A DNA stretch of 64,000 nucleotides from Holophagales bacterium (GTDB lineage Bacteria > Acidobacteriota > Thermoanaerobaculia > Multivoradales > Multivoraceae), in NCBI GenBank assembly GCA_009836625.1, contig VXVC01000004.1:767037-831036 (forward strand). Reading direction: 5' to 3'. The notes below the pieces were generated by a model, which had not been told where the DNA came from, did no database searches, and was given only the letters and a program-made list of their open reading frames with translations. Both the position numbers and the translations under genes were made by a program. Positions 27,053 to 35,503 of this stretch are shown one piece after another (the stretch's first letter is position 1; every line of letters starts with the position of its first letter).

Positions 27053-28255
27053 CTAGTTCACGCTCGCGACGCGGACGCTTCCCGAGCCCGTGTCGAGGAC
27101 CACGCTCGCATCGCCGCCGCCGGCAATGAACCGCATCTCGCCCCGCGACTTGTGCAGCGTCTTCGCGATCGGCACATCGACGTCGATGCCGCCACTTCCG
27201 ATGTCGATGTCGAACCGGGCCGACAGATCCTCCGGAACCAGCATGACGATGCCGCCTGAGCCGGTGTCGATCTCGAACCTGCCGTCGCCCATCCGCTCGA
27301 GGGCCAGGTGCACTCTGCCGCTGCCCGTGTCGATCACCGCGGAGTCGGCGCCGGCGGACTCGACTCGCACGCTGCCGCTCCCGGTGTCGATCAAGAAGCG
27401 TTCGGCTTCCAGGCCGTCCACCATGACCCCGCCACTGCCCGTGTCGATGTCGATCGCATCGGCGGCCACCTCCGTCACCACCACCGAGCCGCTGCCGGTG
27501 TCGATCGAGAGCACCGAACCCTCGAAGCCGTCGAGACTTGCGCCGCCACTTCCCGTGTCCATGACCAGTCGACCGCGCACGTCCCGCACCGCCAGTCCGC
27601 CGCTGCCGACGTCGATCTTCACGTCGCCGTCAAGGCCGGCCGCTTCGGCCATGCCGGCCTTCACGTCGACGTCCAGATCCGCGACGACGTCCCGGATTTT
27701 CACGTCGCCGGCACCGTGTTCGAGCGTGAGCGAAGCCCCCTCGGGCACGCGGATCACAAGATCGGCCCAGACCTCCATGCCCCTGCCACTTCGCTCGACC
27801 CGGATGCGACGACCCGAGACGGCCCTCAGGATCTCGCCCAGCAGGCTGCTGGATCGACCCTCGCGGAACCAGAGCTGAGCCCGCCGGCGGCTGAACTCCG
27901 GGTACACGAAGCGGCGCTCGTCGTCGACCGGGAACACGATGTCCAGCCGGGCACGGGAACCGCGCTCCTGCTCGATGTCGATGTTGCGCCGCGCTCCGTC
28001 GGCGCCGCGCACGAAGATGTCGACTTCGAACTCATCGCCGGCTGCCGGTCCGATAGCCACCTTGCCGATCAGGTTGGTGACCACCAGGGAACGGGCGTCG
28101 AAGCGGTGACTCTCGTCGAACTCGGCGAACGCCGGCACCGAGAGAAAGGTCGCCGCGACCAGCGAGGCGACCGCCAGGCCGCCACGGGTGAGCGGCCCGC
28201 AGCGACTGATCGGAGCGTTGGAGTCCGGAGCGGGGATCGAAGGGTGGTTGGTCAT
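27053..28255 (-). CDS. DUF4097 secreted beta-repeat protein
   Basis: The 400-residue protein has a signal peptide that ends in VPAFAEF near residue 45, so a cytoplasmic lead of about 25 residues precedes the hydrophobic stretch. The second half carries nine D-x-GSG units (DVGSG, seven DTGSG, DIGSG), most of them spaced by 18-22 residues, each followed by a short beta strand such as VRVES. This spacing is what a beta-helix or stacked-strand DUF4097 domain shows. Such proteins are annotated as putative adhesins but experimental support is scarce. The gene is divergent from efp and stands alone. Confidence 0.82.
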   Translation of the reverse strand: MTNHPSIPAPDSNAPISRCGPLTRGGLAVASLVAATFLSVPAFAEFDESHRFDARSLVVTNLIGKVAIGPAAGDEFEVDIFVRGADGARRNIDIEQERGSRARLDIVFPVDDERRFVYPEFSRRRAQLWFREGRSSSLLGEILRAVSGRRIRVERSGRGMEVWADLVIRVPEGASLTLEHGAGDVKIRDVVADLDVDVKAGMAEAAGLDGDVKIDVGSGGLAVRDVRGRLVMDTGSGGASLDGFEGSVLSIDTGSGSVVVTEVAADAIDIDTGSGGVMVDGLEAERFLIDTGSGSVRVESAGADSAVIDTGSGRVHLALERMGDGRFEIDTGSGGIVMLVPEDLSARFDIDIGSGGIDVDVPIAKTLHKSRGEMRFIAGGGDASVVLDTGSGSVRVASVN

Positions 28256-28373
28256 CTCGCTCTCCCTGGTTCGGGGCCGGGCTTCCGTCGCGTCCGGGAA
28301 GGACCGGGATCTGTCGCCCTTACCGCCTTACAACGCAGGCAGGAGGCGGTGAGTTTCACCGGCGGCCTGCTGC

Positions 28374-28379
28374 TAGGGT
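28374..28379 (+). promoter_or_regulatory. Candidate -10 (TAGGGT) for the efp operon
   Basis: GCTAGGGT lies 42 bases before the efp ATG and again matches the GCTANNNT pattern. The 166-base divergent region between DUF4097 and efp contains no other evident element. Confidence 0.35.
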
Positions 28380-28421
28380 TCGCCGCAACGGGAAGCGTCG
28401 ACTGAGGGGCGTTCGGCACCG

Positions 28422-28991
28422 ATGGCCAGCTACAACATGAACCAGGTCCGCACCGGACTCAAGGTGCTCGAGAGCGGCGAGCCGAACGTGATCATTTCGT
28501 GCGATTTCATCAAGCCCGGCAAGGGCCAGGCGTTCACCCGGGTCAAGATGCGCAACCTCCTGAACGGACGGGTTAACGAGAAGACCTACAAGCCGGGCGA
28601 CCTGCTCGAAGGCGCCGACGTCATCGAGACCTCGATGCAGTACCTCTACACCGATGGCGAGCACTGGTTCTTCATGAACCCCGACACCTACGACCAGGTC
28701 GAGGCCGACGCCGCGGCCCTGGGCGGCGCCGAGCAGTGGATCAAGGAGGAGGACATCTGCAGCGTGACGCTCTGGAACGGCCATCCGATCCTCGTCGCGG
28801 CGCCGAACTTCGTGACCCGGGAGGTGGTCGAAACGGACCCTGGACTCAAGGGAGACACCTCCAGCGGCGGCAGCAAGCCGGCCAAACTCGAGACTGGCGC
28901 CGTCGTCAAGGTGCCGCTCTTCATCCAGACAGGCGAGTCCATCCGCGTCGACACCCGCACCGGCGAGTACGTTTCCCGCGGCAAGACCTAG
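28422..28991 (+). CDS. efp: Elongation factor P
   Basis: The 189-residue protein is a standard-length [23 protein letters not shown] at the N-terminus, the modification loop KPGKGQAF with Lys34 at its tip, and the C-terminal OB domain ending [18 protein letters not shown] relieves ribosome stalling at polyproline stretches after modification of this residue. Lysine rather than arginine at the tip fits beta-lysylation by an EpmA-type ligase, which is encoded directly downstream. Several proteins in this window (for example 36717-38303 and 30581-31720) have long proline runs. Confidence 0.97.
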   Translation: MASYNMNQVRTGLKVLESGEPNVIISCDFIKPGKGQAFTRVKMRNLLNGRVNEKTYKPGDLLEGADVIETSMQYLYTDGEHWFFMNPDTYDQVEADAAALGGAEQWIKEEDICSVTLWNGHPILVAAPNFVTREVVETDPGLKGDTSSGGSKPAKLETGAVVKVPLFIQTGESIRVDTRTGEYVSRGKT

Positions 28992-28998
28992 GCGGACG

Positions 28999-29985
28999 GT
29001 GACGGGCGAAGCCGCGGAGTGGCGGCCCAACGCCGGGCTGGCCGCCCTGAAGAGACGCGCGGCAATGCTGGCCGAACTGCGCGCTTTCTTCGCCGAGCGA
29101 GGGGTGCTTGAGGTCGAAACCCCGCTCCTGTCCGCCGAGACCACCCCCGACCTGCACCTGGAACCGTTGAGCTCCCGGGTCGACGCGCCGGGCGTCGAGT
29201 GCCGGCGGATGTACCTCCAGACTTCGCCCGAATTGGCGATGAAACGCCTGCTCGCCGCGGGTTCCGGTTCGATCTACCAGGTGTGCAAGGCGTTCCGTGG
29301 CGGCGAGCGCGGCCGCTGGCACAACCCCGAGTTCACGATCCTCGAGTGGTATCGCGTGGGATGGGACGTGCACCGGCTGATGAGGGAAGTCGCGGCCCTG
29401 ATCGAGACCCTTCTCGCCGGCTCACGGCGCCTGGAGCCGGCGGTCTACGCGAGCTACGCGGAACTGCTGCAGCGTCACGCCGAGGTCGATCCGTACGACT
29501 CCCCGACCGAAGCTCTCCGGCGGGCCGTCGAGGACACGCCTTCACCGGTCGACACCAGCGGCCTCGACCGGGACGACCTGCTCTCGCGGCTGTTCGGCGA
29601 ACGGGTCGAGCCCCGGTTCGCGCCCGACCGCGTCACGGTCGTCTTCGGCTATCCCGCCTCCCAGGCCGCGATGGCACGGCTGAACGCATCCGATCCCCGT
29701 ACCGCCGAGCGTTTCGAGGCCTACGTCGGGGAAATCGAGCTCGCCAACGGTTACGGCGAACTCTGCGATCCTGTCGAGCAGCGGCAGCGCCTGGAACGCG
29801 ACCTGGCGAGCCGCCGCGGAACCGGTCGACCGCCACTGCCGATGCCGTCCCGATTCCTGGCGGCCCTGGAGTCGGGGCTCCCGCACTGCGCGGGAGTAGC
29901 CCTTGGACTGGACCGGCTGTTGGGCCTCGATCTTCAGGCCGGGAGCATCGACGAGCTCATTGCGTTTCCCTTGGAACGGGCCTGA
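28999..29985 (+). CDS. epmA: EF-P lysine ligase EpmA-like (class II LysRS paralogue)
   Basis: The GTG start at 28999 is seven bases after the efp stop, and the product is 328 residues, matching EpmA (PoxA/GenX). It is a truncated class II lysyl-tRNA synthetase: RRMYLQTSPELAMKRLL and RWHNPEFTILEWYRVGWD form motif 2, ELANGYGELCDPVEQ is the amino-acid site, and HCAGVALGLDRLLGL is motif 3. The N-terminal anticodon-binding domain is absent. EpmA attaches beta-lysine to Lys34 of EF-P. The partner EpmB, which makes beta-lysine, is not in the window. The 3' end overlaps the convergent 211-aa gene by 52 bases. Confidence 0.93.
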   Translation: MTGEAAEWRPNAGLAALKRRAAMLAELRAFFAERGVLEVETPLLSAETTPDLHLEPLSSRVDAPGVECRRMYLQTSPELAMKRLLAAGSGSIYQVCKAFRGGERGRWHNPEFTILEWYRVGWDVHRLMREVAALIETLLAGSRRLEPAVYASYAELLQRHAEVDPYDSPTEALRRAVEDTPSPVDTSGLDRDDLLSRLFGERVEPRFAPDRVTVVFGYPASQAAMARLNASDPRTAERFEAYVGEIELANGYGELCDPVEQRQRLERDLASRRGTGRPPLPMPSRFLAALESGLPHCAGVALGLDRLLGLDLQAGSIDELIAFPLERA

Positions 29986-30569
29986 GCGGCCTTGCCGGGA
30001 GGCACCACTTCCAGGAGTTCGACCGCTGGGCGCCCGTCGCAGAAGATCGTCGCGAGACGGCCATGAACCGGCGATCCCTTGCAGTCCACCCGGTCACCCA
30101 GACCGAAGTAGCACCGCATCTCGCGGTCCGGCTCAATCTCGAGCAGACAGTGCGTGCTGATCCGCCGCAAACGACTGTGGCGAATCAACACATGGCCGAG
30201 CGGCGTCGCTTCGCTGAGGACTTCGCGCCGGGCTGCTTCGGTCGTGAATCGAAAGTCGATCAGCACGATGCCGAACATGACGACCGCGGCCGGTCTCGAT
30301 GACGGTCCTCGCCCAGGGCCTGTAGCACGCCGCAGGAGGATTCTCCGCGCGTAGCGTCCGTCGTACGCCACGCGGTCCAGGACATCGACGTCGACCACGC
30401 CGCCGTGGTGGGCCTCCAGGGTCACGGTCATGTGATCTTCGTGATCCAGCAAAGCCCGCTGGGGTTGCGGCACGGCAGCCCGCGGTACGACCACGGCTTC
30501 GGGAGCCCGCCGGCCAAACAGGCCGTACAGGTCGCCGATGTCATGCGCCTGCGCCAGCACCTCCTTCAC
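29934..30569 (-). CDS. Unknown protein, remote chorismate-lyase (UbiC/DUF98) likeness
   Basis: The GTG at 30569 gives 211 residues, and the gene follows the RNase D stop by 11 bases on the same strand. The centre reads like the UbiC/UTRA fold: RALLDHEDHMTVTLEAHHGGVVDVDVL, then AVVMFGIVLIDFRFTTEAARREVLSEATPLGHVLIRH, then an ISTHCLLEIEP strand. Family chorismate lyases have closely related DMT-TLE, PVEFG and PLG-IL patterns. The usual catalytic Arg and Glu positions cannot be assigned with confidence. It overlaps the 3' end of epmA convergently. Function unknown; the likeness is my pattern reading and not a search result. Confidence 0.6.
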   Translation of the reverse strand: MKEVLAQAHDIGDLYGLFGRRAPEAVVVPRAAVPQPQRALLDHEDHMTVTLEAHHGGVVDVDVLDRVAYDGRYARRILLRRATGPGRGPSSRPAAVVMFGIVLIDFRFTTEAARREVLSEATPLGHVLIRHSRLRRISTHCLLEIEPDREMRCYFGLGDRVDCKGSPVHGRLATIFCDGRPAVELLEVVPPGKAAQARSKGNAMSSSMLPA

Positions 30570-30580
30570 GGCGGCGGACT

Positions 30581-31720
30581 CTACCGGGACTCGAGCAGAC
30601 CGGAGCGTTCAACCTCCGGCCGGAGTACCGAGCGGCGCCAGCCTTCGATCTCCGGCGGCCAAATCCACGCACCCCGCTCGAGACTCCGCGCCGCCCAAGC
30701 CTCGAGAGTTCGCCTTGGGACGAGGAACTCGGCCGGAACGTCGAGCTCGGCGGCGACTCCCGCCACCAGCTTCCGCAGTCCCTCCGACAGACCGCTGGAC
30801 GATCGTCTGCCGGAGCGGTCCAGACGGTCGGGGAGCCGATCCTCCGGCAGCGAGCGGGCGCCTCGCACCAGGTCGAGCAGCTTTGGCCCGTGCCGCCGCG
30901 CCTGCCGCGGCCCCAGGCTCTTGACCGGGGCAAGATCCTCCGATGTGCGTGGCAGGCGTCGCGCCACGTCGACCAGGGTTTCGTCCTTCAGCACGAAACC
31001 CCGGGGCACGTCCCGCCGACGGGCCCGGGCTTCGCGCCACTCGCAGACGGCCTGGAGCGCGGCCAGTTGACGTCTGGACAATCCCGGTCGCCGCAGCCGG
31101 TTGTAAGACCAGGACGGGCCCAGGCGGGCTTCGGCGTTCCGCAACAGCCGGTCGAACTCCTCCTCTGCCCAAGCCTCCCGAGCGAGGTCACGGAGCCCCG
31201 CCTGCAACCGCTCGTGGGCAGGCAAGAGATAGGCCACATCGAGACCTGCGTACCGCACCTGCTCCTCGCTCAGTGGCCGGCGCAACCAGTTCGACCGCTG
31301 CACGCCCTTGCCCAGCTCGACATCGAAGAGCCGCGAAACCAGGTGGACGTAGCCTAGCGACCCGCCCAGGCCGCAGAGGGTGGCGGCGACCTGGCAGTCG
31401 AACAGCGGTACCGGAGCGCACCCGAGAGCGTTGTGGAAGATCTCCAGATCCTCACTCGGCGAATGGAACACCTTCGTCACCCCCGGCGCCTGGACGACGG
31501 CAACCAGCGGCGACCGATCTCCGATCGAGACCATGTCGACCAGGTAGCAGCCCTCCGAATCCGCCACCTGAATCAGGCCAAGCCGGGCGAAGAAGGTCCG
31601 TTCCCGCACGAACTCCGTGTCGAGGCCGACGGCCGGCTCGCGCAGCCAGCGTTCGGCGAGACCGGCGAGTCGATCGTCGCGGTCAACGACCTCGGGGGGC
31701 GGCGGCGGTGGGAGGGTCAT
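30581..31720 (-). CDS. rnd: Ribonuclease D
   Basis: I start at the ATG at 31720 (MTLPPPPPPEVV), giving 379 residues, close to E. coli RNase D; the open frame extends further only across the divergent gene. The DEDD exonuclease motifs are VGLDTEF (Asp34, Glu36), VFHSPSEDLEIFHN, and RYAGLDVAYLLPAH. HRDC-like helical domains follow, with PRGFVLKDETLVDVARRLP and LSEGLRKLVAGVAAELDVPAEFLVPRRTLEA. It is a 3'-5' exoribonuclease of tRNA maturation. Six prolines in a row after MTL are unusual at the N-terminus. Confidence 0.93.
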   Translation of the reverse strand: MTLPPPPPPEVVDRDDRLAGLAERWLREPAVGLDTEFVRERTFFARLGLIQVADSEGCYLVDMVSIGDRSPLVAVVQAPGVTKVFHSPSEDLEIFHNALGCAPVPLFDCQVAATLCGLGGSLGYVHLVSRLFDVELGKGVQRSNWLRRPLSEEQVRYAGLDVAYLLPAHERLQAGLRDLAREAWAEEEFDRLLRNAEARLGPSWSYNRLRRPGLSRRQLAALQAVCEWREARARRRDVPRGFVLKDETLVDVARRLPRTSEDLAPVKSLGPRQARRHGPKLLDLVRGARSLPEDRLPDRLDRSGRRSSSGLSEGLRKLVAGVAAELDVPAEFLVPRRTLEAWAARSLERGAWIWPPEIEGWRRSVLRPEVERSGLLESR

Positions 31721-31766
31721 TGAACAGGCAGGCGGCGACCCAGGCGAGGACCGTCGTCGGCCGAAT

Positions 31767-31774
31767 GCTAGCGC
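31767..31774 (-). promoter_or_regulatory. Candidate -10 (GCTAGCAT) for rnd
   Basis: On the minus strand GCTAGCAT lies about 46 bases before the rnd start and matches the GCTANNNT pattern. It is 26 bases from the divergent promoter of the nucleotidyltransferase gene. Confidence 0.35.
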
Positions 31775-31799
31775 CCGCAGGGGGCGCTCACATGGAGTC

Positions 31800-31828
31800 T
31801 TGGGTGTCGGAAGTCCCCGGCGTACAAT
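31800..31828 (+). promoter_or_regulatory. Sigma70-type promoter, TTGGGT-17-TACAAT
   Basis: TTGGGT (31800-31805) and TACAAT (31823-31828) are separated by exactly 17 bases, the best -35/-10 pair found in the window. The expected start near 31835 gives a leader of about 30 bases to the ATG at 31865. It should drive the nucleotidyltransferase and the overlapping phosphatase-superfamily gene. Confidence 0.6.
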
Positions 31829-31864
31829 CGGACCGTCCCGACGAGAGAACCGGACAGACGACCG

Positions 31865-32800
31865 ATGGCCTACAAATCCGTACCACTCGTCATCCTGGGA
31901 GGCAGCGACCGCAGGCCCGCCTACATGCCCCCGGGAGGACGCTCCAAGCACCCGCTCGCCGGCATCAAGGGCGTCGACGTGAAGATCGGGGACAGGCCGC
32001 TGATCGAACTGGTCATCGAGCGGATCCGCCAGGTCGACGCCTTCGACCCGATCTACGTCGCCGGACCCGGTCACGCCTACCGGTCCCTGCCTGACGGGAT
32101 CTCCGTCGACACCGACGGCGGCTTCGGCCGCAACATCCAGGTCGGGGTCGAGACGGCCCGCCGGCAGCACGGGGACGGACCGCTGGCGATCGTCACCTGC
32201 GACATCGTTCCCGACCCCGCCGAGATGAAGACGGTGGTTGGCGACTTCTGGAGCCACAGCCCCCTGGATTTCTTCTTCCCCATGATCAGGGCGCCGCGAG
32301 ACCCCGAACGGCTCGGCGAGTCAGGGTGGAAGCCGCAGTACCACGTCAAGCCCGAAGGGGCCGCCGAGCCCGTCCCGGTGCTGCCCGGTCACCTGGCCAT
32401 GTTTGACTCCGCGGCGCTCCGCTGGAAGTTCATCTACCGGCTGATGGACCTCGGCTACCGGACGCGCAACCGGCCGATCCTCTATCGCAACGCCTACATG
32501 GCGCGACGCCTGCTCTGGATCATGCTCGTTCAGGACTTCATCCACCTCCTGAACCTCCGGCTGCCGACCTTTACCTGGGACACACTGCTATCGGGCACGC
32601 GCGCGGCGCGGCGCCTCAAGGAGAAGGTCATCCAGCAGTCCGAACTGGAGCTCGCCCTGCGCCGCATGTTCATCAAGCGACGCCACCGGCGCAGGCACCC
32701 CGACCGCAAGGTCCGGATGCCGGTCGTCGACGCGATGTCCCTGGCCCGCGACATCGATACACAGGAGGAGGCGATCGCCTTCGGGGCCGTCTCGGCGTGA
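31865..32800 (+). CDS. Nucleotidyltransferase-family protein
   Basis: The 311-residue protein resembles the NTP-transferase (GT-A) fold. VPLVILGGSDRRPAYMPPGGRSKHPL corresponds to the nucleotide-binding loop, with Lys28-30 in the usual K position; PLIELVIERIRQVDAFDPIYVAGP follows, and AIVTCDIVPDP is the metal-binding aspartate motif. The C-terminal 130 residues (RRLLWIMLVQDFIHLLNLRLPTF, basic KRRHRRRHPDRKVRMP) resemble proteins of the MobA-like group that carry an extra helical domain. The start of the downstream gene overlaps its stop by four bases. The substrate nucleotide and sugar or alcohol are unknown. Confidence 0.72.
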   Translation: MAYKSVPLVILGGSDRRPAYMPPGGRSKHPLAGIKGVDVKIGDRPLIELVIERIRQVDAFDPIYVAGPGHAYRSLPDGISVDTDGGFGRNIQVGVETARRQHGDGPLAIVTCDIVPDPAEMKTVVGDFWSHSPLDFFFPMIRAPRDPERLGESGWKPQYHVKPEGAAEPVPVLPGHLAMFDSAALRWKFIYRLMDLGYRTRNRPILYRNAYMARRLLWIMLVQDFIHLLNLRLPTFTWDTLLSGTRAARRLKEKVIQQSELELALRRMFIKRRHRRRHPDRKVRMPVVDAMSLARDIDTQEEAIAFGAVSA

Positions 32801-34137
32801 TTCTCGCCGGACGACGCCTCCTCCTCGGCGCGGCGCTGGCGGCCGCGATCTGCGCGCCGCTGCCCGCGGCCGAGCCGCACTTCGTCCTGCTCTCCGTGGA
32901 CACCCTGCGCGCCGACGCGCTCGGGGTCTATGGCGGCGAGACCGCCACGACGCCAACGATCGACGCCCTCGCCGCCGGGGGCGTGCTGTTCGAAGACGCG
33001 CACACGACGATCGGCAAGACGGGCCCGGCCTTCGCCTCGGTCTTCACCTCCCTCTACCCGCCGACCCACGGGGCGAGGCGAAATGCCCAGCGAATGCGAG
33101 GCGACATCCCCGTCCTTGCCGAGATTCTGGGCGAGGCAGGCTACGAAGCCGCCGCCTTCATCTCGAACTGGACGCTGCGCTCCGACCTCGTCGGTCTGAA
33201 CCGCGGTTTCGACCACTACGACGAGGACTTCACCGAAGCGCGGAATGCGGTGGGCGTTATGGAGCGTCATGCCGACGACGTGGCAAGGACGGCGGAGCGT
33301 TGGCTGCGAAGGCGGGCCGGTGACGAGGAGCGGAGCGGACGTCCCCTCTTTCTCTGGGTCCACTTCTCCGATCCACACAGCCCCTACCTGGAACGGACGG
33401 GCTTCATGCCGCCGCGGCCGCCCCGCGAGCAGCGCGGCGGTGGCTGGCAACGGCGCTGGCGCTACCAGTCGGAGGTGAACTACGTCGACCACTGGCTCGG
33501 CAGACTGTCCGAGGCGATCGACGAGCTTCTCACCGGTCCCCGCTACACCCTGTTCCTGAGCGACCACGGCGAGAGCATGGGCGAGCACGGCTACTGGGGA
33601 CACGGCAAGAACGTCCACTGGCCCAATGCGCGCATCCCGATGATCCTCGCGGGCCCGGGGATTCCCGAGGGCCGGCGAGTAGGCACCGCGGTCGGCGTAG
33701 TGGACGTGCTGCCGACCCTGCTCGACCTGCTCGAACTCGAAGCCCCCGCGGACGTCACGGGACGGAGCCTGGTTCCCATCGGCGACGAGCCGGCCGGTGA
33801 GGCGCGCCCTCGCTACGTCATCGGCGACAAGCACAGCGCCTTGATGGCGAGGTCGCGCCGCAACGCGCCCTACGAAGACCCGCTGCAGATCAGCATGGAG
33901 CTGGACGGTGCCAAGGTCCTCCACGATTTCTCGAAACGGCAGACCGTCTACTTCGATCTCACCGTCGACCCCGAGGAGGAGCGGCCGCTGCCCGCGCCGC
34001 CGGTCGATCTCGTGCCGCCGCTCGGCCGGCGTCTCGTGAACTGGTATCGGGACCTGCCGAAGTACGAGGCGAGGAGCGGGACGGTCCTCAGCGAGGAGGA
34101 CGTCCGCCAGTTGAAGAGCCTCGGCTACATCGACTAG
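32797..34137 (+). CDS. Sulfatase/alkaline phosphatase superfamily protein with Thr nucleophile
   Basis: The GTG start overlaps the previous stop as GTGA, and the product is 446 residues with a signal peptide (LLLGAALAAAICAPLPAAEP). The superfamily metal site starts with LLSVDTLRADALGVYGG. The nucleophile region reads GKTGPAFASVFTSLYPPTHG, so a threonine takes the place of the Cys or Ser of the sulfatase C/S-x-P-x-R motif, and that motif is absent. LSDHGESMGEHGYWGHGKNVHWP supplies the remaining metal ligands. It is therefore more likely a phosphotransferase or phosphohydrolase than a formylglycine sulfatase. It is exported, unlike its cytoplasmic partner. Substrate unknown. Confidence 0.85.
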   Translation: MILAGRRLLLGAALAAAICAPLPAAEPHFVLLSVDTLRADALGVYGGETATTPTIDALAAGGVLFEDAHTTIGKTGPAFASVFTSLYPPTHGARRNAQRMRGDIPVLAEILGEAGYEAAAFISNWTLRSDLVGLNRGFDHYDEDFTEARNAVGVMERHADDVARTAERWLRRRAGDEERSGRPLFLWVHFSDPHSPYLERTGFMPPRPPREQRGGGWQRRWRYQSEVNYVDHWLGRLSEAIDELLTGPRYTLFLSDHGESMGEHGYWGHGKNVHWPNARIPMILAGPGIPEGRRVGTAVGVVDVLPTLLDLLELEAPADVTGRSLVPIGDEPAGEARPRYVIGDKHSALMARSRRNAPYEDPLQISMELDGAKVLHDFSKRQTVYFDLTVDPEEERPLPAPPVDLVPPLGRRLVNWYRDLPKYEARSGTVLSEEDVRQLKSLGYID

Positions 34138-34187
34138 GAGGCTGCTACGCAGAACGCTGCGCAGCGAGTTCTGCGGCGCAGCCTCCT
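34136..34187. terminator. Strong hairpin terminator between convergent genes
   Basis: Arms of 20 bases (34136-34155 and 34168-34187) pair at 18 of 20 positions around a 12-base loop that is itself palindromic (GCTGCGCAGC). The left arm begins inside the TAG stop of the phosphatase-superfamily gene. The aminotransferase gene ends at 34240 on the other strand, so the hairpin can serve both. No T tract follows. Confidence 0.7.
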
Positions 34188-34239
34188 GGTGAGGTGGGGG
34201 CTGGGGCCAAACATGGAGCCTGCGACAGGTTTGGCGGCG

Positions 34240-35499
34240 CTAGGTGCCGGCGCTGACGAGCACGACGCAGTCGGCCAGCAGCCGCGTCGCGGTCTCGATC
34301 TCGGAGAGACCCGGCAGCGTCGGCGCGATGCGGATGTTCCGGTCCCGCGGGTCGACGCCGTACGGGAAAGTAGCGCCCGCGGGCGTCAGCTTGACCCCCG
34401 CCCGGCCCGCCATCTCTACCACGGCCCGCGCGCAGCCGGGCTCCGTGTCCAGGCTCACGAAGTAGCCGCCCCGGGGGCGGCTCCAGGTCGCGACGCCGAG
34501 GCCCGCCAGCGATCCGTCGAGAACGCGCAATACGGTTTCGAACTTCGGCCGGATCAGCTTCGCGTGCCCTCGCATGTGCTCCCGGACACTCGCGAGGCTG
34601 CCGTCGAAGAAGCGGGCGTGAGCGAGCTGGTTCAGCTTGTTCGGTCCGATCGTCTGGATCGAACGGAAGCTCCGAATCCAGTCGCCGTTCCCGGGGCTCG
34701 CGGCCACCGCGGCCAGACCGGCGCCGCCGAAGGTGACCTTCGAGAACGAGGTGACCATGAACGGTCGGTCCTCGTGGCCATGAGCGACGCAACGGTCGTA
34801 CAGATTGGCCAGCCGATCCGGCTCCCCCTCGAAGGCGTGCAAGGCGTAGGCGTCGTCCCAGATGACGCGGAAGTCGGGAGCCGCGGCCGGCATCGCGGCG
34901 ATCGCCTCGACCACGTCGTCCGAGTAGGTAACGCCGGTCGGATTGCTGTAGCGGGGCACGCAGAACATCCCCTTGACGTTCCGGTCCTCGCCGGCAAGAC
35001 GCGCGATCTCGTCGACGTCCGGGCCGTCGTCACCCATCCCGACCGGCAGCATCTCGATGCCGTAGCGCTCCAGCACGGAGAAGTGACGGTCGTAGCCGGG
35101 ACAGGGGCAGAGGAACTTCACCGGCGTCGAGCGCCTCGGCCCGCCCCAGGGATCGCCGCCCGGCACGCCGACCAGCATCGCCTGCACGACAAGGTCGTGC
35201 ATCCACTGCAGGCTCGCGTTGCCGCCGACGAAGACCAGGTCCCGATCGACCTCGAGGATCTCGCCGAAGATCGCCCGCATCTCCGGCAGGCCGCGCGGGT
35301 CGCCGCCGTAGTTGCGGCAGTCCGTGCCGTCGCCGGCGGGGCTGTCCTCCTGACCGACCGAGCGCAGCAGGCCGTGGGAACGGGCGAGCTGCTCCGGCGA
35401 TGGCTTGCCACGGGTCATGTCGAGGCTGAGGCCTGCCGCGCGGGCGGCCTCGTACCGCCCGCGCGCCGCTTCGACAATGGCCGGTTCGATCGCCGGCAC
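34240..35499 (-). CDS. Class Ic aspartate/alanine-type aminotransferase
   Basis: A GTG at 35499 starts a 419-residue PLP aminotransferase, four bases after the stop of the dehydrogenase-like gene and preceded by a GGAGAG. LSLDMTRGKPSPEQL at the N-terminus, CRNYGGDPRGLPEMR, FVGGNASLQWMHD, PRYSNPTGVTY and the cofactor lysine in TSFSKVTFGGAG are characteristic of the PF12897-type group, distinct from classical AspC. The end region NIRIAPTLP carries the substrate arginine. Members use aspartate, alanine or aromatic substrates; the specificity here is not determined. Confidence 0.9.
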   Translation of the reverse strand: MPAIEPAIVEAARGRYEAARAAGLSLDMTRGKPSPEQLARSHGLLRSVGQEDSPAGDGTDCRNYGGDPRGLPEMRAIFGEILEVDRDLVFVGGNASLQWMHDLVVQAMLVGVPGGDPWGGPRRSTPVKFLCPCPGYDRHFSVLERYGIEMLPVGMGDDGPDVDEIARLAGEDRNVKGMFCVPRYSNPTGVTYSDDVVEAIAAMPAAAPDFRVIWDDAYALHAFEGEPDRLANLYDRCVAHGHEDRPFMVTSFSKVTFGGAGLAAVAASPGNGDWIRSFRSIQTIGPNKLNQLAHARFFDGSLASVREHMRGHAKLIRPKFETVLRVLDGSLAGLGVATWSRPRGGYFVSLDTEPGCARAVVEMAGRAGVKLTPAGATFPYGVDPRDRNIRIAPTLPGLSEIETATRLLADCVVLVSAGT

Positions 35500-35503
35500 G
35501 TCC

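Noticed and set aside
32797..34137. Calling the 446-residue enzyme an arylsulfatase
   Set aside because: The formylglycine motif C/S-x-P-x-R is not present; the nucleophile position holds a threonine.
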